This document shows positions 1 to 5,955 of a stretch of 10,801 nucleotides of DNA, in pieces (position 1 is the first letter of the stretch; every line of letters begins with the position of its first letter). A model generated the notes under the pieces. That model was given only the letters and a program-made list of their open reading frames with translations. It was not told the origin of the DNA and ran no database searches. The translations under genes and the position numbers were made by a program. The stretch is from TMP-24 sp031376305 (GTDB lineage: Bacteria > Pseudomonadota > Alphaproteobacteria > Rhodobacterales > Rhodobacteraceae), in contig JANMDM010000285.1 of NCBI GenBank assembly GCA_031376305.1, positions 1 through 10,801 of the forward strand. The letters run 5' to 3'.

Positions 1-123
1 CAGGGCGAGGATGTTTACCGCCACGCCCGCGACTTGTTGGACGAGCTGCGCAAAAGGTCAGCCGACCAAACCAGACCGCCGACAGAGCGGGACTATCTCA
101 AGCGGCTTCTTGACCGATTTTAG
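1..123 (+). CDS. C-terminal fragment of a DUF4175/TIGR02302-type membrane protein
   Basis: Frame 1 is open from the first base to a TAG at 121-123, giving 40 residues; the gene begins outside the window. The visible tail carries the pattern YRHARDLLDELRKRS, then RPPTERDYLKRLLDRF at the very end. From memory, this R-A-R-(D/E)-(I/L)-L-(D/E)-E-(I/L)-R-(R/K)-(R/K) ... (D/L)-Y-(L/I)-(E/K)-R-L-L ending is typical of the large alphaproteobacterial DUF4175/TIGR02302 proteins. These are about 800 residues, have N-terminal membrane helices, and their function is unknown. In Rhodobacterales such a gene is often found near a zinc-ribbon protein and ftsE, as here. The assignment rests on a short tail and neighbourhood only. 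The gene converges on the zinc-ribbon gene, with 25 bp between the stops. Confidence 0.65.
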   Translation, partial: QGEDVYRHARDLLDELRKRSADQTRPPTERDYLKRLLDRF

Positions 124-170
124 GGGGCCAGACGTTGGCACCCCCCACCTAGTTCGAAGGTTGGGAGGTG
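123..170. terminator. Two overlapping hairpins at a convergent gene junction
   Basis: Hairpin A pairs GGGG-G-CCA (123-130) with TGG-C-(A)-CCCC (136-144), with one bulged A. Hairpin B pairs 139-150 (CACCCCCCACCT) with 158-170 (AGGTTGGGAGGTG), with one mismatch and one bulge. The two share bases 139-144, so both cannot form at once. They lie between convergent stop codons (121-123 on plus, 149-151 on minus) and would serve as a bidirectional terminator. Neither strand has a run of T after the stem, so classic intrinsic termination is not certain. Confidence 0.4.
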
Positions 171-1018
171 TCGCGCATCAGCTCGGTCGTCGACCGCATC
201 CTCTCGTCCATCCATAGACGTATTCCGTCGATCCCGCCGACGTAGCGGCTTAAAGCGCTGGCGGCACCGGGAAATCTGACCGAAAGCCCGTCGGCAAAAA
301 CATAGGGCAACAACAACAGGGCCATTGCGGCCAGCGAGGTGATGAACCCGCGCCGGAAGCCATTGCGCTTTTGACGCAAGGTCTGAGGGGCATCTTTGGC
401 CGCGGCCTCGTTGCCGCGCTCGGATGTGGCGCGCAATGTCGAATTGATCTCCTCGATATCGGGGAGTAGCTCGCGCCTTGCCGTGCGGGAAACCAAGGCT
501 TCCACTGTATCCTCGGCGGCGGCGGCCTGCTGGTCCTCTCCGACTTTTGCGGCGGTCGCAGACACTGCGGCGACTGGTGCCGAAAGGCCAAGATCGCCTT
601 GCGTTTCCAGCGCACTGCCTTCGGCTTGCCGGGCTTTCACCTCGCGTTCAGCTTCTTCGCGCAAAACGTTGCGCACCGCATCGTCCAACGTGCGGCGGCG
701 CGGTTCCGCTGCAATCGGTGCCGCCTTGGGCTGATCAACTGTGGATTCTGGTTCCGGCGTTTCAGGCACCGGCGACACTTCTGGGAGCGGCGGCGGGCTG
801 GCGTCTGTTGAGGCGAAGAAACTGTCGTCAAAATCGCTGTCAACGTCTTCTTCCACGTTCTGGGAAGCCGTGGATTGCGCGTGTTCAGCCAAAGACGCCG
901 CCGACGCCTGAAACCAGGTATGACCGCAACTGGAACATTGCACGTCGCGGCCATCTTCAGGAATGACCGCTTCGTCGACTTCGTACTGTGCATCACAGTT
1001 CGGGCATGTCAGCCGCAT
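149..1018 (-). CDS. MJ0042-type zinc-ribbon, single-pass membrane protein
   Basis: A 289-residue protein. The N-terminus holds a zinc ribbon with two CxxC knuckles: C5-P-N-C8 and C28-S-S-C31, within a LTCPNC...VQCSSCGHTWF pattern typical of the MJ0042/zinc_ribbon_4-5 family. A low-complexity linker rich in Ala, Pro, Glu and Asp follows (about 40-110), then a charged helical stretch (about 108-200). One hydrophobic segment lies near 225-243, leaving a short C-terminal tail that should be on the far side of the membrane. The ATG at 1018 is preferred over a TTG one codon upstream because the AGGA at about 1023-1026 then has normal spacing. The role is unknown. Similar proteins with a short N-terminal ribbon and one TM helix are common in Alphaproteobacteria. 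The gene is divergent from ftsE, sharing a 171-bp intergenic region. Confidence 0.85.
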   Translation of the reverse strand: MRLTCPNCDAQYEVDEAVIPEDGRDVQCSSCGHTWFQASAASLAEHAQSTASQNVEEDVDSDFDDSFFASTDASPPPLPEVSPVPETPEPESTVDQPKAAPIAAEPRRRTLDDAVRNVLREEAEREVKARQAEGSALETQGDLGLSAPVAAVSATAAKVGEDQQAAAAEDTVEALVSRTARRELLPDIEEINSTLRATSERGNEAAAKDAPQTLRQKRNGFRRGFITSLAAMALLLLPYVFADGLSVRFPGAASALSRYVGGIDGIRLWMDERMRSTTELMRDTSQPSN

Positions 1019-1046
1019 CAAATCCTACCCGCTTGTCATTTTGGCG

Positions 1047-1092
1047 CCGTTGCGGAACGGCCATTCTGGCCTTTACCTACAGTGTGTTGTAG
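1047..1092. promoter_or_regulatory. Three successive dyads upstream of the zinc-ribbon gene
   Basis: Within 46 bp there are three perfect inverted repeats: CCGTT-N4-AACGG (1047-1060), GGCCA-N3-TGGCC (1059-1071) and CTACA-N6-TGTAG (1077-1092). They lie 29-74 bp upstream of the minus-strand ATG at 1018 and about 100-140 bp upstream of ftsE. They may be operators or leader-RNA hairpins of the zinc-ribbon gene. No convincing -35/-10 pair could be assigned on either strand. Confidence 0.3.
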
Positions 1093-1144
1093 CAAGCCAA
1101 TGGCCACCGTCCAAGCATTTGTGGCACAGAATCGGTGAAAAGAG

Positions 1145-1175
1145 AAAGGAGGCGCATTCCGGTGCCGTTTCCTTT
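1145..1175 (+). promoter_or_regulatory. ftsE leader hairpin enclosing a strong Shine-Dalgarno
   Basis: Bases 1145-1154 (AAAGGAGGCG) pair with 1166-1175 (CGTTTCCTTT) over 10 bp, two of them G-U in RNA, around an 11-nt loop. The left arm contains a perfect AGGAGG at 1147-1152. That motif is 37 nt from the ftsE start and too far to serve it directly. It is well placed for the 11-codon leader ORF at 1162-1197. The pairing would partly hide this ribosome site. Confidence 0.35.
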
Positions 1176-1197
1176 GGGGGTCGGACGCAGTGATTGA
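1162..1197 (+). CDS. Possible 11-codon leader ORF overlapping the ftsE start
   Basis: GTG at 1162 begins an 11-codon frame (V/M-P-F-P-L-G-V-G-R-S-D) ending in TGA at 1195-1197. It is preceded by AGGAGG at 1147-1152 with 9-nt spacing, the best ribosome site in this intergenic region. Its stop lies 5 bp inside ftsE, whose own GTG (1190) has only a G-run (1176-1180) as a weak ribosome site. The geometry suggests translational coupling, with ribosomes ending the leader and restarting at ftsE. This is inference from spacing only; the peptide may have no function of its own, and chance cannot be excluded. Confidence 0.3.
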   Translation: MPFPLGVGRSD

Positions 1198-1861
1198 ATT
1201 TCAGAACGTCACGCTGGGCTATTCCGGCACCGATCTTTTGACGGATGTGTCGTTGACGCTGGCGCCGGGGTCATTTCATTTTCTGACTGGCCCGTCAGGG
1301 GCCGGAAAAACCTCGCTTATCAAGTTATGCTATGGGGAACTGGCGGCCTCGGCGGGCAAGGTTGAGGTTTTCGGGCAGAATCTGGGCGGTTTGGCGCGGG
1401 ATGATATCGCGCTGATGCGGCGAAGAATCGGGATTGTGCATCAAGATTGCCAGTTTCTCGATCACTTGTCGGTGGCCGAAAACGTCGCTTTGCCACTTGC
1501 TGCCACCGGACAGGATCAAGATGCCGACTCGCTTAGCGAGCTTTTGGCCTGGGTCGGGTTGACCGGGCAGGCGCAATCGCGGCCGCCGTCCCTGTCGGGC
1601 GGCGAACGGCAGCGCGCGGCGCTGGCGCGGGCGGTGATCACCTCGCCCGACATCATTTTGGCGGATGAACCGACTGGCAACGTCGACTGGGACATGTCGC
1701 TCAGGCTTTTGAAGTTGCTGACCGAGTTGAACCGCATGGGCAAGACGATCTTGATTGCCACCCATGATCTGACCCTGATCCGGGCGGCCAAGGCGCAAAC
1801 CGCCGTGCGGGTGTTGCGCATTCAGGGCAAACAACTGAACCTTGCAGGGGCGGATTTGTGA
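1190..1861 (+). CDS. ftsE: Cell division ATP-binding protein FtsE
   Basis: A 223-residue ABC ATPase of typical FtsE length. It shows Walker A GPSGAGKTS (34-42), Q-loop Q85 in VHQDCQFLDHLSVAEN, signature LSGGERQR (135-142), Walker B IILADEPTGNVD (155-166) and H-loop H192 in ATHD. The Q-loop and ADEPTGN-(V/L)-D patterns are FtsE-like. With FtsX it forms a membrane complex at the septum that, in studied bacteria, couples ATP use to activation of cell-wall hydrolases. The start is GTG at 1190, because no in-frame start lies upstream after the nearest possible ribosome site. The gene opens a plus-strand operon and overlaps ftsX by GTGA at 1858-1861. The symbol is firm from motifs plus an FtsX-like neighbour. 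Confidence 0.95.
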   Translation: MIEFQNVTLGYSGTDLLTDVSLTLAPGSFHFLTGPSGAGKTSLIKLCYGELAASAGKVEVFGQNLGGLARDDIALMRRRIGIVHQDCQFLDHLSVAENVALPLAATGQDQDADSLSELLAWVGLTGQAQSRPPSLSGGERQRAALARAVITSPDIILADEPTGNVDWDMSLRLLKLLTELNRMGKTILIATHDLTLIRAAKAQTAVRVLRIQGKQLNLAGADL

Positions 1862-2763
1862 AAGAAACCCTGAACCGCGCTTTGGCTTTGATGACCGGCA
1901 ACCCGCAAGCTGACAGGGTGGTGCCGCCTTCGGGTTACACGGCAACGCTGACCAGTCTGACAGCGGCCACGATGGCCTTTCTTGCCGTCTTTGCGCTGGC
2001 CTTGTCGCTGGCTACCGGACGGTTGGCCGATCGGTGGACCGATGCGCTGGCGATGACCGCAACGGTGCGAATTTCAGCGCCGGTCGATCAGATGGATGTG
2101 CAAACCCGCAGAGTAATCCACGTTTTGGAAACCACTCCCGGCGTCGCTTTTGCCCGCGCGCTGACATCGGACGAAACCCGCGCGCTTCTGGAGCCGTGGA
2201 TCGGCCCCGATCTTCCGGTCGACAGCCTGCCGATCCCGCAACTGATCGAGGTTACCGAAGGCGAAGACGGGTTTGACGCCGAAGGTCTGAAGCTGCGGCT
2301 GGCCGCTGAAGCGCCGGGTGCGACGCTTGATGATCATCTGCGCTGGCGTCAGCCGCTGGTTGCCGCTGCCGAACGCATTCGGGCGTTGGGTCTGGTGTCC
2401 TTGGTCCTGATTGCGGGGACAATGGCGGCGATGATCACTTTGGCGACACAAGCTTCCCTGGCGGCCAATGGTCAGGTCATTCGGGTGTTGCGTTTGGTTG
2501 GTGCGCGCGATGCCTTTGTTGCCCGGGCTTTCGTCCGCCGCTTCACGCTTCGGGCGCTGCTTGGCGCTTTGATTGGAACAGCATTGGGGATGATCGCCGT
2601 GGCCCTGATGCCGCGCGCCGCCGCGGAGGGCGGCTTTCTGACCGGGCTTGGACTGGCCGGGATGCAATGGTTTTGGCCGTTGCTGATCCCACCTCTGGCG
2701 GCTTTTGTCGCGTTCTGGGCGACGCGCGCCGCTGCATTCCGCACTCTGAGGACGGTCCGATGA
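1858..2763 (+). CDS. ftsX: Cell division permease-like protein FtsX
   Basis: A 301-residue membrane protein with the FtsX topology. It has a cytoplasmic N-terminus, TM1 at about 32-53, and a large extracytoplasmic loop (about 55-175) that would contact periplasmic partners. TM2 (about 176-198), TM3 (about 230-251) and TM4 (about 268-290) follow. The segment after TM2 (ANGQVIRVLRLVGARDAFVAR, split around 203-223) is the conserved FtsX stretch "(I/V)-x-x-L-x-L-(V/I)-G-A-x-x-x-(F/Y)-(I/V)", which marks the family despite low overall conservation. The GTG start at 1858 overlaps the ftsE stop, and the TGA stop overlaps the next ATG (ATGA, 2760-2763). Translational coupling is therefore likely on both sides. 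It is the membrane partner of FtsE and no other assignment fits as well. Confidence 0.93.
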   Translation: MKETLNRALALMTGNPQADRVVPPSGYTATLTSLTAATMAFLAVFALALSLATGRLADRWTDALAMTATVRISAPVDQMDVQTRRVIHVLETTPGVAFARALTSDETRALLEPWIGPDLPVDSLPIPQLIEVTEGEDGFDAEGLKLRLAAEAPGATLDDHLRWRQPLVAAAERIRALGLVSLVLIAGTMAAMITLATQASLAANGQVIRVLRLVGARDAFVARAFVRRFTLRALLGALIGTALGMIAVALMPRAAAEGGFLTGLGLAGMQWFWPLLIPPLAAFVAFWATRAAAFRTLRTVR

Positions 2764-3512
2764 AAATTGCGGTGCAATATTTCCGATCGCTGATTTTCAT
2801 CGCGCAGATGTATCTGGCGATGGTGGTTCTGGCCGTGGTCTTCGCGCCCTTTGCCATCGTCAGCCGTCAAGCCGCCTATAGCGCCATGCATAGTTTTTGC
2901 CGTTGGGTGCGGTTTTCGGCGCGCTGGCTGGTGGGATTGCGATCCGAGGTGCGTGGTGAGGTGCCGATGGACGAGGTGTTGGTGGCGGCCAAACACCAAT
3001 CCTTTTTTGATATTATCCTGATTTTCGGCGCCATGCCGCGACCGAAGTTCATCATGAAGCGAGAGCTGATCTGGGCGCCGATCCTTGGCCAATACGCGCT
3101 GCGCATCGGCTGTGTGCCGGTTGATCGTGGCAAACGCGGTCAGGCGATTGCCGCGATGATCGCCGCCGTGAAGTCTGGTCGCCAGTTGCCGGGGCAGTTG
3201 GTGATCTACCCGCAGGGCACCCGTGTCGCACCCGGTGCCAGCCTGCCTTACAAAGTCGGGACAGCGGCGCTTTACTCTCAGCTCGGGCAAAGCTGCGTGC
3301 CGGTTGCCACGAATGTTGGTGTGCTGTGGCCCAAGCGCGGAATGTTGCGCAAACCGGGGCTGGCGGTGGTCGAGTTCTTGCCGCGCATCCGACCCGGTCT
3401 TGCGAACGCCGAGTTCATGGCCGAGCTGGAGACGCGGGTTGAAACGGCCTCCAACGCCCTGATGGCCGAGGCTGGTTTTCAAAAGGCCGCCCCCGGCATG
3501 ACGCAAGTCTGA
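2760..3512 (+). CDS. plsC: PlsC-type 1-acyl-sn-glycerol-3-phosphate acyltransferase
   Basis: A 250-residue protein with an N-terminal membrane segment (about 12-34) and the LPLAT acyltransferase motifs. Motif I is H79-QSFF-D84 (the HX4D catalytic pair), motif II is GCVPVDRG (117-124), motif III is YPQGTR (150-155), and motif IV is CVPVATNVG (about 178-186). It should transfer an acyl chain to lysophosphatidic acid at the inner membrane, making phosphatidic acid. Motif III has Gln where the best-known enzymes have Glu (PEGTR). The ATG at 2760 overlaps the ftsX stop, so a longer in-frame extension upstream inside ftsX is unlikely to be used. A lysolipid acyltransferase for another acceptor, such as lyso-ornithine lipid, is the main alternative, so the symbol is less certain than the family. 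Confidence 0.85.
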   Translation: MKIAVQYFRSLIFIAQMYLAMVVLAVVFAPFAIVSRQAAYSAMHSFCRWVRFSARWLVGLRSEVRGEVPMDEVLVAAKHQSFFDIILIFGAMPRPKFIMKRELIWAPILGQYALRIGCVPVDRGKRGQAIAAMIAAVKSGRQLPGQLVIYPQGTRVAPGASLPYKVGTAALYSQLGQSCVPVATNVGVLWPKRGMLRKPGLAVVEFLPRIRPGLANAEFMAELETRVETASNALMAEAGFQKAAPGMTQV

Positions 3513-3524
3513 CTCAGAGGAAAC

Positions 3525-3857
3525 ATGGCCACCGACCCCGCCACGATCGACTTTTTTTGTGACCAGATGGCCGGGGCTGGGGTGTTTGCCCGCAAGATGT
3601 TCGGCGAATATGCGATCTATTGCGATGGCAAGGTTGTGGCGCTGGTGTGCGACAATCAGCTTTTCCTCAAGCCCACTGCGGGTGCCCGGGCTTTGATAGC
3701 CGACCCGCAGGAGGCGCCGCCCTATCCCGGCGCCAAACCGCATTTCCGCATCGACGCCGAGCTCGACGACGCCGACCTGCTGGCGCGACTGGTGCGCGCA
3801 GTTGCCGGTGACTTGCCGGTCCCCAAGCCGAAACCCGCGCGCAAACCTAAGGGCTAG
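3525..3857 (+). CDS. TfoX/Sxy N-terminal domain protein
   Basis: A 110-residue protein made of one TfoX N-terminal domain. The family core reads ARKMFGEYAIYCDGKVVAL (22-40), then DNQLFLKPT (43-51), followed by a PYPGAKPHFRID stretch (67-78). The tail is rich in Lys and Pro. Full-length TfoX/Sxy proteins, which regulate competence in gammaproteobacteria, also have a C-terminal domain that is absent here. A competence role should therefore not be assumed. The ATG at 3525 has a good ribosome site, AGAGGAA, a few bases upstream. It follows plsC by 12 bp and precedes the PPOX gene by 3 bp, so it is probably in the same transcript. Confidence 0.85.
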   Translation: MATDPATIDFFCDQMAGAGVFARKMFGEYAIYCDGKVVALVCDNQLFLKPTAGARALIADPQEAPPYPGAKPHFRIDAELDDADLLARLVRAVAGDLPVPKPKPARKPKG

Positions 3858-3860
3858 ACG

Positions 3861-4469
3861 ATGGAGTTCATCGACACGATCGCGGCTTTGGAGGCGCAGT
3901 ACGGTACGCCCAGTGAAGCGTCTTTGGTCAAGGTCGCGACACGTCTTTCCCCCACTTATCGCCGCTGGATCGCCAAAAGCCGCTTTTGCGTGCTGACGAC
4001 AGTCGGTCCAGAGGGCACCGACGCCAGCCCGCGCGGTGCCGATGGCCCGGTGGTGGAGGTGCTGGATGAGCATACGCTGGCGCTGCCCGACTGGCGCGGC
4101 AACAACCGTATCGACAGCCTTAGAAACATCGTTCGGGACGGAAGGCTGAGCCTGATGTTCTTCGTGCCCGGCTCGACCAATGTCGTGCGGGTCAACGGCT
4201 TTGGTCGCCTGAGCGCCGATCCGGAGCTTTTGGCGCGCTTCGTCCGGCCGGACGGCAAAGCCCCGCGCAGTGTGACACTGATCACCCTGACCGAGGTCTA
4301 CTTCCAATGCGCCCGCGCCGTGATGCGCGCCGGGCTATGGACGGCTGGGGATCAGTCGGCAGGGCTGCCCAGCGCCGGGGATTTCCTGGCCGAAATGACC
4401 GAGGGCGTATTCGATGGCAGCGGCTATGACCTTGACTGGCCGGGACGCGCCGCCAGGACAATTTGGTAG
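3861..4469 (+). CDS. FMN-binding pyridoxamine 5'-phosphate oxidase-like protein (MSMEG_1061-type)
   Basis: A 202-residue PPOX split-barrel protein. Features match the MSMEG_1061-like subgroup of FMN-dependent PPOX proteins. These are FCVLTTVGPEGTDASPRG (about 42-59), the flavin-site block LPDWRGNNRIDSLRNI (75-90), LMFFVPGSTNVVRVNGFGRL (split around 98-117), and a late Y-F-Q-C-A-R-A-(V)-M-R-(A)-x-L-W block (147-160). The substrate is unknown. It is unlikely to be PdxH itself, being of a different subfamily. It probably binds FMN and acts in the cytoplasm as an oxidoreductase. It starts 3 bp after the TfoX-domain gene with AAGGG as ribosome site, and is the last gene of the plus-strand cluster. 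Its stop is 9 bp from the stop of the convergent LuxR-type gene. Confidence 0.88.
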   Translation: MEFIDTIAALEAQYGTPSEASLVKVATRLSPTYRRWIAKSRFCVLTTVGPEGTDASPRGADGPVVEVLDEHTLALPDWRGNNRIDSLRNIVRDGRLSLMFFVPGSTNVVRVNGFGRLSADPELLARFVRPDGKAPRSVTLITLTEVYFQCARAVMRAGLWTAGDQSAGLPSAGDFLAEMTEGVFDGSGYDLDWPGRAARTIW

Positions 4470-4478
4470 GACCCGCGG

Positions 4479-5042
4479 TCACAGCGGCGGGTTGGATGAA
4501 ACGACCGCCAGCGCAGGCGCCTCTGCCCGCCGGTCCGCCTGCGGCATCAGCAGGTCTTCAAGGAAGTAAGCATTCAACTGCGTGCGGCCGGTCAGGTTGG
4601 CTTTTCGGTAAACCGTTGCGGCATGCTGGCGCACCGTGGCTTCCGAACAGTCGCGCAGGGCAGCGATTTCCTTGTGTGACAAACCCTTGAGCATGAAGGT
4701 CGCGACATCGCTTTCGGCGTCCGTCAGGCCCCAGTCGTGGAACTGGGTGGCGATGGCACGCGACAGGCCATCGACATGCGCCCGCGCCGCGTCCCGAAAA
4801 CGCGCACTCTCGCGGCGCGCTTTGGCCAGATCATCGGTCAGCTCCATCCGGTCGCGTCGCATGTCGCGGCTTTCGACCGACACAAAGGCTGTCAGCGCAA
4901 CCGCCCCCGCCAGCAAGGCCATTTCGAAAGCATCCGCCGCAAAGTTGAGGGCGTCAAAAGGCTCCGCCGATCGCAGATGCTCCAAAGTGAACAAAGCCAA
5001 AAACAGCACCGCTGCTCCGGCTGCAAATCGGGTTCGCCGCAT
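4479..5042 (-). CDS. Membrane-anchored LuxR-type helix-turn-helix protein
   Basis: A 187-residue protein. Two hydrophobic segments (about 6-21 and 40-56) are followed by a charged, probably coiled region (about 58-95). A C-terminal LuxR/GerE-type HTH follows (about 105-165): WGLTDAESDVATFMLKGLSHKEIA, then SEATVRQHAATVYRKANL (around 133-150). No receiver, autoinducer or PAS domain is present. The HTH matches a family of small alphaproteobacterial regulators with the pattern WGLT-x-AE-x-(D/E)-VA ... GLS-x-KEIA ... EATVRQ ... YRKA. Two ATGs are adjacent. The second (5042) has GGAGG at 5-nt spacing and is preferred; the first (5045) would be only 2 nt from it. The gene follows the fibronectin-like gene by about 70 bp. 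Targets and signal are unknown. A weak 6-bp inverted repeat at 4471-4492 covers its stop. Confidence 0.8.
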   Translation of the reverse strand: MRRTRFAAGAAVLFLALFTLEHLRSAEPFDALNFAADAFEMALLAGAVALTAFVSVESRDMRRDRMELTDDLAKARRESARFRDAARAHVDGLSRAIATQFHDWGLTDAESDVATFMLKGLSHKEIAALRDCSEATVRQHAATVYRKANLTGRTQLNAYFLEDLLMPQADRRAEAPALAVVSSNPPL

Positions 5043-5067
5043 CATGTCCTCCGCTTTTGAGTGTCAA

Positions 5068-5098
5068 GGATGCCACAGACTTCGGGTCTGCGGCATCC
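5068..5098 (-). terminator. Strong stem-loop between the fibronectin-like and LuxR-type genes
   Basis: GGATGCCACAGAC (5068-5080) pairs with GTCTGCGGCATCC (5086-5098) over 13 positions with one A/C mismatch, around a TTCGG loop. It lies 17 bp after the stop of the fibronectin-like gene and 25 bp before the LuxR-type start, on the same strand. No T-run follows on the minus strand (TTGACACTC). It could therefore be a terminator or attenuator for the upstream gene, or an mRNA end-stabiliser. Confidence 0.55.
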
Positions 5099-5115
5099 GA
5101 CAAATGTGCGATCCG

Positions 5116-5877
5116 TCACTCAGTGCGGAAGTAAGACGCCCCGCCGATTGTCTGATTGCCGCTTTCCTCGATCGCCACCACTTCGATCTCATAAAGCGAC
5201 GCCGGGTCGAAGAAGGCGGCGGGAACCACAAACGACGTTGTGTCGGGGCCGACGTGCACGTCGAAATTCGGACGTGAAAAGCCGTGGTCATCGGTGTGGT
5301 TTTCCTTGTTCACCCAAAGTTGATAGCCGCGGATCACTATGGGGCGACCATCTTGCGATGTGGTGATAGGCTGCCATTCCACTGTGAGGTCGGCCATTGG
5401 GACCGTCGGCACCGGGCCAGCGTCTGGCTCGGGCACTGTCGCGGGTGTCACGATCTGCGGCATGGTCGGCAGCACCGTGGTGAACCAGGCAGCACCGGTC
5501 AGCAGGCCGCCATCGAAGTCAACTGCGCGCAGACTATACTTGCCTTCGGGCCAGTCGGCTTTCAGCGCGGCGTAATCCCACTGGGCGTAGGTCGGTTCTC
5601 GGCCTTCGAAGAATATGCCCGCGATCCCAACTTTTGCCATGCGCCCTTCGGGCAGGACATGCAGGATCATTTCGCCAGCAGGATCAAAGACGCAAAGCTC
5701 GGTCCAGCCGTGATCGTCGAAATAACCATGCACGCCGATATCGCCGTCACCGGCATTGTCTTCGACGAACAGATTGGCGTGATTGATTTCGCGGGTGTCA
5801 GTCTTGGGCGCCACGCAGACTTCGGCCAGAACCGGGGTCGCTATGAAGGCGCAGACAATCAGAGAAAGGGTTCGCAT
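5116..5877 (-). CDS. Secreted protein with a fibronectin type III-like C-terminal domain, function unknown
   Basis: A 253-residue protein. Residues 1-18 form a Sec signal peptide (MRTLSLIVCAFIATPVLA, cleavage before E19), so it should be periplasmic or exported. The N-terminal part (about 19-135) is a beta-rich domain with two cysteines, C21 and C62, that could form a disulfide. A Pro-rich linker (about 138-160) leads to a fibronectin-III-like domain (about 162-253) with LTVEWQPI, GYQLWVN, TSFVVPAAFF and YEIEVVAIEESGNQT strands. The motif DDHG plus an aromatic residue occurs twice, at 54-58 and 196-200, once per domain. I know no function. The start has GGAG at 8-nt spacing; the frame stays open far upstream into accA, but that stretch does not look like protein. 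It lies 119 bp after accA on the same strand. Confidence 0.8.
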   Translation of the reverse strand: MRTLSLIVCAFIATPVLAEVCVAPKTDTREINHANLFVEDNAGDGDIGVHGYFDDHGWTELCVFDPAGEMILHVLPEGRMAKVGIAGIFFEGREPTYAQWDYAALKADWPEGKYSLRAVDFDGGLLTGAAWFTTVLPTMPQIVTPATVPEPDAGPVPTVPMADLTVEWQPITTSQDGRPIVIRGYQLWVNKENHTDDHGFSRPNFDVHVGPDTTSFVVPAAFFDPASLYEIEVVAIEESGNQTIGGASYFRTE

Positions 5878-5955
5878 GAGGGATCTCCTGAAACGGGTTG
5901 AGGCCCCCAATGCACCCCGGTTCCGCAGCCCGATCCATCCGACAAACCCCATGCT

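Noticed and set aside
1121..1137. TGGCAC in the ftsE upstream region as a sigma-54 -24 box.
   Set aside because: The expected TTGC -12 element is absent at the required spacing (CGGTG is found), so one box alone is not enough.
3525..3857. The TfoX-domain gene as evidence for natural competence or DNA uptake genes.
   Set aside because: Only the N-terminal domain is present and no com or pil genes are nearby, so a competence system cannot be inferred.
2472..4307. A 611-codon open frame on the minus strand opposite ftsX, plsC, the TfoX-domain gene and the PPOX gene.
   Set aside because: Long antisense frames are common in GC-rich genomes. The translation is rich in His, Arg and Gln without domains, and all four plus-strand genes have clear family motifs.
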